A DNA stretch of 64,000 bases, taken from positions 806,001-870,000 of the forward strand of contig JAOWCC010000744.1 in NCBI GenBank assembly GCA_030867875.1, in the 5' to 3' direction. Shown here in pieces: positions 56,757 to 64,000 of this stretch; position 1 is the stretch's first letter; each line of letters begins with the position of its first letter. Source of the DNA: Actinernus sp. WN-2022. Taxonomy: Eukaryota > Cnidaria > Anthozoa > Actiniaria > Actinernidae. Made by a program: the position numbers and the translations under genes. The notes beneath the pieces were generated by a model. It saw nothing but the letters and a program-made list of their open reading frames with translations, searched no databases and was not told the origin of the DNA.

Positions 56757-58156
56757 ACATGGCTGAATTTCACGGTAACCAATGGCGAGATCAGTATCGA
56801 TGGGTACAAGTTGTATAGACTTGATCGTCTACACAAGAAGGGCGGTAGTGTATGCGCTTACGTGCGGAAGGATATTACATCTTCTGTATTAAATAATAAT
56901 ATGTTTATTCACCTTATCTCTTGGTTGATACATAAGTATACGACAATGATTACAGTCGTTAATTTGGTTTAGATAATCCTCATAGTTGTAAATGTACTTA
57001 ATTCTTGAATATAATTCTAATTTTGATTTTTTATTGCCCTTAATTATTTCATCTCTCTCTTCATCCATTTGCTTATATATAATTGTTTTAACTTAATTGC
57101 TAGAGCTTTGACGGTTTCCTTGGGATCTAGAGATGAGGGAGTAGTAAACGTAAAATCTAGCAACTTTGGTAAGTAAGATACGGTAGTAAACCAAGAAGAT
57201 ACACCATTATTACTTAAATTACTAGAAACTTCCAACGCTTTGATAAGAAAAGGATTGTCATCGTGTTCAAGTAGGTGGAAGAGATATTTAAGTAATGTTA
57301 CGTACATAGGAATATGTAAGGGAAGAATGCCAAGTTCAGATCTTACTGCTGAAGTAGTTGATTTTGAATTAACTCCAAGTATCATTTTACACATTTTAAG
57401 ATGTAACTTCACATATTAATTCAGCATAAAATATTTTCTCTTTGAACTTTATAAATGACGAATAACGTTTCGTATATGCTCCCCAAATTTCACAATTATA
57501 TGTCAAAATAGGGCGTATCAAAGTGTTAAATGAGCTTTCACAAATATCCGATGCTAATTTTCATCAGCTCTGGATAAAACTTCAATGTAAGAAATCAAAG
57601 TCAGTCGGGATATGTGTGTCACATCGAGAGCCGGCCTGTACCGCTCGAAACGAGCCACAGCATTGGCTTACCCAACAATACAAAACACCCTAACCTTTAG
57701 AACATGCAGTACAAAAACAATAGAGCTGCGCTATACAGTAAATGGTGCAATCAGAATGTAAGATTCAGTTCAGTCGACACATTTACGAGTGCCCTGCTCT
57801 CGTCTTTCAAGGTGTTACAATTTAGGTCGCCAAGAACAACAATCGGTTTGCTTAACGTGAGAACTTGGATATAGTTAGGCTTGAAAAGGTTCTCAGGACA
57901 GAGGACAGTCTGGTGGTCGATATGGAGTAATACAGTACCGCTCGAAACCTGTGCAAAGTTATCAACACTCCAACCAGAATGACAAACACCTGCCAGTCAC
58001 TCATCGATGTTCTCCTTGTCTCGTCCCCTGCACTTGTACGCAACAGTGGTGTTTTCAATACTCCTATTAATGACCACCTTCCAATCTACGCCGTATTTAG
58101 GTTGAAGTCCCGAAAGCCTCCACCTTGTTTCATCACCGTGCGTAGCTATAAGGAAA
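56757..58156 (+). mobile_element. scrambled LINE, endonuclease pieces in both orientations
   Basis: Plus-strand pieces: VTNGEISIDGYKLYRLDRLH and KKGGSVCAYVRKDIT at about 56775-56890, and CQSLIDVLLVSSPALVRNSG through INDHLPIYAVFRLK at 57985-58115. Between them is an inverted piece reading KPIVVLGDLNC on the minus strand near 57830-57860. All belong to an AP-endonuclease domain. The order shows an internal inversion or separate insertions. Confidence 0.7.
56893..57580 (-). pseudogene. LINE RT C-terminal fragment
   Basis: Minus frame 57412-57044 reads LKMCKMILGVNSKSTTSAVR, SELGILPLHIPMYVTLLKYL and KLLDF, and ends KQLYISKWMKREMK. After a break, the minus strand continues with LELYSRIKYIYNYEDYLNQI near 56930-57010. 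These are the usual C-terminal parts of cnidarian LINE reverse transcriptases. It is flanked by the plus-strand endonuclease pieces. Confidence 0.7.
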
Positions 58157-58179
58157 ACAAATATTTTTGTCAGTAGCAG

Positions 58180-58630
58180 ACTATGTATTTCAGCATAGCT
58201 GGTGGGGGCCTACGTTCAACTCCACACACACTCCCCACTACATTCATATATTTTATACATACTACTCTCAAACTCACATGTTGAGGGAGGAAACCGGAGA
58301 ACCTGGAGAAAACCCTCGTGGCAAGGGGCCTTTCTAGGTGTATCAACGTCCTGAAATTCAGGACAATGAACAACTCTATTGTGGGGTTAGGGTTCTTTGT
58401 ATTTCAGGGTATTGTTTCGCTCTACTTCATTGTATTCTGAGGTTAGGGTTCTTTGTATTTCAGGGTATTGTTTTGCTGTAGTTCATTGTCGTTGATACAC
58501 CTAGAAAGAGCCGTGGCAAGGGAGAGAACAACATAACAAACAATGGCACTGACTCGAACTCGGGCCACAGCGGTGAGAGGCGAGCGCTAACACACTGCGT
58601 CACCCATGAGCCCTCGCTATTTACCGCTGA
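58180..58630 (-). mobile_element. tRNA-derived SINE, interrupted
   Basis: On the minus strand, gggtgacgcagtgtgttagc (A-box-like) and cccgagttcgagtcag (B-box-like) lie at about 58610-58555. The body phrases on the plus strand, ggaggaaaccggagaacctg and gagaaaaccctcgtggcaag, recur at 13448. The SINE sits in the LINE above and is itself interrupted by a MITE. Confidence 0.65.
58326..58512. mobile_element. 187-bp hAT-like MITE inside the SINE
   Basis: GTGGCAAG occurs at 58318-58325 and 58513-58520. ctttctaggtgtatcaacg is perfectly inverted at the right end (cgttgatacacctagaaag). Inside, gttagggttctttgtatttc is tandemly duplicated. An 8-bp duplication is typical of hAT elements. Confidence 0.85.
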
Positions 58631-58634
58631 CCTC

Positions 58635-58850
58635 GTTACTTACTCGGACCGTCTTTTCGGTTGGGGTAGTGAATGCCAAATTAGCGACCTTCAATGATGT
58701 TCTTCAGTCTACACTTGAAGCTCATGCCCCTGTTAGGACTTTAAAGATCCGCAGTCATCCTTGTCCTTTAATACGTCTCACCTGAAATCAAAGAGCTCAT
58801 GAAATCTAGGAATCAGCTTCACCGCCGTTTCTTATCACAATTAAAATTTT
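58635..58850 (+). pseudogene. LINE fragment between endonuclease and RT
   Basis: The plus strand reads VVNAKLATFNDVLQSTLEAH then APVRTLKIRSHPCP before a stop and frameshift. This continues the LINE of 56757-58156 on the other side of the SINE. Confidence 0.6.
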
Positions 58851-58854
58851 TAGA

Positions 58855-59450
58855 TTACAATGTACATTAAATTAGACTTTAAATTATATTAGAATTGGTA
58901 TTAACCATTTTATGTATTTTTAATATTGTAATGTGTGTCGAGAAGCGCCTCGGGGAACACTCAATAAAGTATGTTTAGTAATTATGTGTGATTACCAAAA
59001 TTACTCTTAAAATTTAGGAAACAGTTTTTTGAAATAGTTGGATAAAGGGAAATCATATAGCTTTGCTGATAATATAAGAGTCATATTTAACACTTAACGA
59101 CTTGTTCCGAGGAAACAGCACAATTTACTACAATGCTCAATTGATAACGTGTCATTTTAGAGCTAACAAAGAAACTCGTTGAAACGAGTGAAGGAACAAA
59201 ACTACATTTAAACATTGTATCTGTATAATTTAATTTAACATAAATACATACTTAATTTAAGTAAAAGACTGGATGTATTTAATAAAATCAAATAACATGC
59301 ATAAGTAAAAACATGAATAAAATGATATTAACTGTCTGTGTACATGCTGCGAAGCTTAATTTCCCTCATGAATAATAATAAAATAAATTAAAATAATGAT
59401 TTAAAGATGACATATTCACGAAATTGGCAAAATTGATTCTTATATTTTGG
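58855..59450. other. no gene seen
   Basis: Very AT-rich spacer. A tcaataaagtatgtttagta tail near 58962 suggests a retroposon 3' end. Confidence 0.4.
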
Positions 59451-59454
59451 CTTT

Positions 59455-59974
59455 ACCTCGGTGTAAGAACCATTCCCTGGAGACCATTCTCTCACGCGCT
59501 CGACGAGCTGTCGTATTACCGATTATAGTCTATTGACTACTATAATACTATAATTTGTGCACCTACTCATCATTAGTTGATATAAGTACGTGAAAAAACG
59601 ATTGCTACCAAGCAGTTCACTCATGGTCTAGTGGTTAGGGCATGCCATTGTACACTCTGTGAGTTGTTGTATTACCAATTATAGTGTATTGAATACTATA
59701 ATACTATTATAATTTTTGCACCTACTCATCATTAGTTGATATAAATACGTGAAAAAACGCTTGCCACTAAGCGAATTCACTCGTGATCTAGCGGTTAGGT
59801 TTTGTGTAGGGGTCAGGGTTCGATTCCTACCTCAGCGTGCAGTGTAATTTTATTTTGTAAATAGAGGCTCTTCAATTCCTTGTAAAGTTTATAAGTTCAG
59901 CTTCGAGTTGCAAATTATTCATAGTTAACAAAGGGAGTTTTATGACGCAGTCTGTGAGGTTCTTACACCGAGGG
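59455..59974 (+). mobile_element. TIR element with tRNA-like boxes, copy 2, internally duplicated
   Basis: acctcggtgtaagaacc at the left is inverted at the right (ggttcttacaccgagg). An A-box-like ggtctagtggttaggg lies at 59624-59640. After an internal duplication of about 150 bp, a second (gatctagcggttagg) is followed by agggttcgattcct, a good B box. Homologous to the minus-strand copy at 51512-51927. Confidence 0.75.
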
Positions 59975-60013
59975 AACGCCTATATTTTCGACAAAAAAGC
60001 AAATCAAGAAGCA

Positions 60014-60250
60014 AACAGTTACTAGCTCAGTTGGGAGAGCAGCGGCCATGAATGCGGAAGGTCGTGAGTTCGAATCCAGGCTCCGACCGCGTTCATGGAC
60101 AGAGACGTAAAACCAATGGCTTTGTCTCCCGACACTTTCTCTTCAGATATGGTGGACAATAAAGAACCGCGTCCATGGACAGACGTAAAACCATTGGCTT
60201 TGTATCCCGACACTTTCTCTTCAGATATGGTGGACAATAATAAAGAACCT
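60014..60250 (+). mobile_element. tRNA-like SINE head with tandem 82-bp duplication
   Basis: actagctcagttgggagagc and gtgagttcgaatcca match A and B boxes. The T-arm does not base-pair, so this is not a working tRNA. The next 160 bp is two copies of a segment containing cgacactttctcttcagata and tggtggacaataa. Confidence 0.65.
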
Positions 60251-60589
60251 GTTATGCTACCCATGAAGAGAAGGGGGTTGTTACTCGGTACATTAGCCTG
60301 TCCACCACCAACCTCGGTTATATATGCCTCAAGCTTTACCGAGAATTAAACAGAAACTTAATAAACCCGAGCCAAACTATTCAATTGTCGATAAAGATAG
60401 AATCCTCTTTTTATGCTTTGAAAATAGATAAACAATAACTGCTTGTGTCGTGTAAGGAGAGATCTGGGCGCAAGGAACGCAAGTATTTTAGGTACGTGAA
60501 CTTGTAAAATATCGATTGAATTAGATGAGACAATCGATAATATCGATTTGTTAACACCTTACGGAGTGAGTGACAAAGCTCTTCTTCAT

Positions 60590-61205
60590 TAGTAAAAAGG
60601 CGAGTATCAAAACAGGATATGCTTTAAACCTCTTCTACAATAGTAAAAAGGCGAGTCTCAAAACAGGATATGCGTTAAAATCAACGAGTGTGATACGCGA
60701 CAACAATAAGTTAAAACACATACAACACAAGACATAAAACAGGTTATACCCTAAACTGTGCTACATTCAACGAGTGTATTGCACGGTTACAATAAGTTAA
60801 AACACATACAATACAAGACATGAAACAGGTTATACCCTAAACTGTGCTACATTCAACGAGTGTGTTGCGTGGTTACAATAAGTTAAAACACATACAATAC
60901 AAGACATAAAACAGGTTATACCCTAAACTGTGCTACATTCAACGAGTGTATTGCACGGTTACAATAAGTTAAAACACATACAATACAAGACATGAAACAG
61001 GTTATACCCTAAACTGTGCTACATTCAACGAGTGTATTGCACGGTTACAATAAGTTAAAACACATACAATACAAGACATGAAACAGGTTATACCCTAAAC
61101 TGTGCTATATTCAACAACTGTGTTGCACGGTTACAATAAGTTAAACACATACAACACAAGACATGAAACAAGTTATACCCTAAACTGTGCTACATTCAAC
61201 GACCT
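60590..61205. repeat. 86-bp satellite, about six copies
   Basis: ggttataccctaaactgtgc recurs near 60742, 60828, 60914, 61000 and 61086, with a variant near 61171. Each unit also contains caacgagtgtattgcacggt and aataagttaaaacacataca. Two diverged, shorter units precede the array. Confidence 0.93.
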
Positions 61206-61294
61206 TCTTTGATGCGCCTCCACATAACCACCGGGACACAGCTGTCACGTGACTCAACAGAACCATGTACCATCCAGTATCAGCTACAAGTTAA

Positions 61295-61837
61295 AGTGCA
61301 CCTAATCCCTTTTGCGACTTTTCTACCTAAAGTATGAATCTTTGAAAGGTTTTGAGTACTTCTGCGAATAAATTTTTGGCTTACAAAGAATACTTTATGT
61401 TCTAGGCTTGTTTGAAATGGTGAAAATTTGACTTTCCTGACCCATGACCGCGTAAGGAAAAGCCTGGGTCGATTCTGGATCTTACGTCATCTAATTCATT
61501 CGACTTTGCAATAAGTTGAATAAATGTTTAGCATTTTGTCTAAAATAACTATTTTCTTTACTAATAACTGACAGACCGTATAAATTCTCTATATATCGAT
61601 GTTGTTGTGATAGAAAGGCTCCATGGAGAATAATGCATTAATGAGGTGACGTAAGATCCAGAATCGAACCAGGCTTTTTCTTACGCGGTCATGGGTCAGG
61701 AAAGGTCAAATTTTTACCATTTCAAACAAGCCTAGAACATAGAATATTCTCTGTAAGCCAAAAATTTCTTCGCAGAAGTAATCAAAACCTTTCAAAGATT
61801 CATTTGTATGAAAATTGCAAAAGGGGTTAGGTGCACT
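61295..61837. mobile_element. 543-bp foldback with TTAA target
   Basis: TTAA at 61291-61294 and 61838-61841 flank AGTGCACCTAA and its inverse. The arms are about 200 bp, with matching phrases ggcttacaaagaatactt, tcatgggtcaggaaa-type and acgtaagatccagaatcg. The loop is about 120 bp. No coding capacity. Confidence 0.88.
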
Positions 61838-61869
61838 TTAAGTATAATTTAGCTTTTCCTTTTTCTTGT

Positions 61870-64000
61870 GTTTCTTCCTCTCTGTAAATCAGTTGTAGTA
61901 GGTACGTTCTGTTACGACACTAGACAATCTATGTCGTCACGTAGCGTGCGTTACGTCATGTTCAGTGTTCGATGGAATATTAATGTTTTCTTTATTGTCC
62001 TCCCTTCAGTAAATCAGTTGTAGTAAGTACGCTGTATTGTGACACTAAACAATCTATGTCACGTAGCGTGCGTTATGTCATGTTCAGTGTTGGATGGAAT
62101 ATTAATGTTTTCTTTATTGTCCTTCCTTCAGTATATCAGTTGTCATAAGTACGCTTTATTGTGACACTAGACAATCTATGTTACGTAGCGCACGTTACGT
62201 CATGTTCAGTGTTGAATGGAATATTAATGTTTTCTTTATTATCCTCCCTTCAGTAAATCAGTTGTGGTAAGTACGCTCTATTGTGACACTAGACAATCTA
62301 TGTCACGTAGTGCACGTTACGTCATGTTCAGTGTTGGATGGGATATTAATGTTTTCTTTATTCTCCTCCCTTCAGTAAATCAGTTGTGGTAAGTACGCTC
62401 TATTGTGACACTAGACAATCTATGTCACGTAGCGCACGTTACGTCACATTCAGTGTTGGATGGAATATTAATGTTTTCTTTATTGTCCTCCCTTCAGTAA
62501 ATCAGTTGTAGTAAGTACGCTCTATTGTGACACTAGACAATCTATGTCGTCACGTAGCGTGCGTTACGTCATGTTCAGTGTTGGATGGAATATTAATGTT
62601 TTCTTTATTGTCCTCCCTTCAGTAAATCAGTTGTAGTAAGTACGCTCTATTGTGACACTAGACAATCTATGTTACGTAGCGCACGTTACGTCATGTTCAG
62701 TGTTGAATGAAATATTAATGTTTTCTTTATTGTCCTCCCTTCAGTAAATCAGTTGTGGTAAGTACGCTCTATTGTGACACTAGACAATCTATGTTACGTA
62801 GCGTGCGTTACGTCATGTTCAGTGTGGGATGGGATATTAATGTTTTCTTTATTGTCCTCCCTTCAGTAATTCAGTTGTGATAAGTACGCTGTATTGTAAC
62901 ACTAGACAATCTATGTTACGTAGCGTGCGTTACGTCATGTTCAGTGTTGGATGGGATATTAATGTTTTCTTTATTGTCCTCCCTTCAGTAAATCAGTTGT
63001 GGTAAGTACGCTGTATTGTAACACTAGACAATCTATGTTACGTAGCGTGCGTTACGTCATGTTCAGTGTTGGATGGGATATTAATGTTTTCTTTATTGTC
63101 CTCCCTTCAGTAAATCAGTTGTGATAAGTACGCTGTATTGTAACACTAGACAATCTATGTTACGTAGCGTGCGTTACGTCATGTTCAGTGTTGGATGGGA
63201 TATTAATGTTTTCTTTATTGTCCTCCCTTCAGTAAATCAGTTGTGGTAAGTACGCTGTACTGTAACACTAGACAATCTATATTACGTAGCGTGCGTTACG
63301 TCATGTTCAGTGTTGGATGGGATATTAATGTTTTCTTTATTGTCCTCCCTTCAGTAAATCAGTTGTGGTAAGTACGCTCTATTGTGATACTAGACAATCT
63401 ATGTCACGTAGCGCACGTTACGTCATGTTCAGTGTTGGATGGGATATTAATGTTTTCTTTATTGTCCTCCCTTCAGTACATCAGTTGTGGTAAGTACGCT
63501 CTATTGTGACACTAGACAATCTATGTTACGTAGCGCACGTTACGTCATGTTCAGTGTTGGATGGAATATTAATGTTTTCTTTATTGTCCTCCCTTCAGTA
63601 AATCAGTTGTAGTAAGTACGCTCTATTGTGACACTAGACAATCTATGTTACGTAGCGCACGTTACGTCATGTTCAGTGTTGAATGAAATATTAATGTTTT
63701 CTTTATTGTCCTCCCTTCAGTAAATCAGTTGTGGTAAGTACGCTGTATTGTAACACTAGACAATCTATGTTACGTAGCGTGCGTTACGTCATGTTCAGTG
63801 TTGGATGGGATATTAATGTTTTCTTTATTGTCCTCCCTTCAGTAAATCAGTTGTGGTAAGTACGCTGTATTGTAACACTAGACAATCTATATTACGTAGC
63901 GTGCGTTACGTCATGTTCAGTGTTGGATGGGATATTAATGTTTTCTTTATTGTCCTCCCTTCAGTAAATCAGTTGTGGTAAGTACGCTGTATTGTAACAC
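61870..64000. repeat. 122-bp satellite, at least 17 units, continues past the right edge
   Basis: cttcag starts at 62004, then every 122 bp (one step of 125) to 63959. Each unit contains ttctttattgtcctcccttc then ag, about 13 bases (taaatcagttgtg), gtaagtacgct, acactagacaatctatgt and acgtagcgtgcgttacgtca. A degenerate unit precedes the array near 61880. Units differ mainly at a few positions (gtg/gta/gat before aagt, gcgtgc or gcgcac). Confidence 0.97.

Noticed and set aside
59624..59840. Functional tRNA-Glu-like genes
   Set aside because: The boxes are too far apart or degenerate, no acceptor stem forms, and they lie inside a TIR element found twice.
60014..60085. A functional tRNA gene
   Set aside because: A and B boxes are present, but the T-arm and anticodon stem do not pair, and a duplicated SINE body follows.
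61870..64000. A repetitive exon array coding for a protein
   Set aside because: The between-site segment begins with TAA in one frame, and no unit-long open frame persists; only the splice-like signals are notable.

Overview
The window is nuclear DNA of an early-branching marine invertebrate, most likely an anthozoan cnidarian such as a stony coral. Four things point there. Host genes are cut by introns with canonical GT/AG sites. The domain repertoire (THAP, CARD, P2X7-C-like, filamin-NHL) is one that such genomes carry in many copies. A LINE has a GDVHPNPGP-type leader. The sequence is AT-rich with many TACATGTA palindromes and dense small DNA transposons. The assignment is an inference; a sponge or other cnidarian is not excluded. 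There is no sign of bacterial sequence.

Genes. (1) 1-4456, minus: an intact eight-exon gene joining an N-terminal THAP zinc finger to a DDE-transposase-like body. All seven splice junctions agree in phase; the 3' end lies off the left edge. A CRE-type site sits about 120 bp upstream of the start. (2) 18361-18730, plus: the first coding exon of a CARD protein. (3) 22706-24180, plus: a THAP pseudogene. (4) 26732-25296, minus: a gappy gene with a P2X7 C-terminal-like domain. Genes 3 and 4 converge inside one TA-flanked interval (21935-27040) whose ends share a diverged, promoter-containing inverted repeat. (5) 34066-35171, plus: a filamin + NHL-repeat (TRIM-NHL-like) coding exon with a long 3'UTR.

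Mobile elements fill most of the rest. 4.8-5.7 kb is a 15-copy minisatellite whose unit is a stem-loop. 8-18.2 kb holds nested and foldback elements: a TTA-flanked MITE, a long repeat carrying an inserted element with a RecQ-helicase pseudogene, a LINE tail, and a TTAA-flanked 1.4-kb element. 27-33 kb holds a second TTA MITE and a nearly complete LINE (leader with signal-like start and 2A-like motif, PHD-like finger, AP endonuclease, RT), broken by an indel in the RT, between TA-flanked termini. 37-48 kb holds further MITEs, a 62-bp satellite, arrays of TGATCA and CTAG motifs, a 939-bp long-TIR element with a 9-bp target duplication, and a second, inverted copy of the TTAA element. 49-61 kb holds a 128-bp satellite, a 5S-rRNA-like sequence, MITEs that carry tRNA-like boxes, a scrambled LINE with a SINE inserted in it and a hAT-like MITE inserted in the SINE, an 86-bp satellite and a TTAA foldback. 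The last 2.1 kb is a 122-bp satellite that runs off the right edge; each unit carries an acceptor-like tract, about 13 bases and a GTAAGT donor.

The genes do not form a pathway. The window reads as gene-poor, transposon-rich DNA in which several of the recognisable genes (THAP, P2X7-like, RecQ-like) are themselves associated with mobile DNA.
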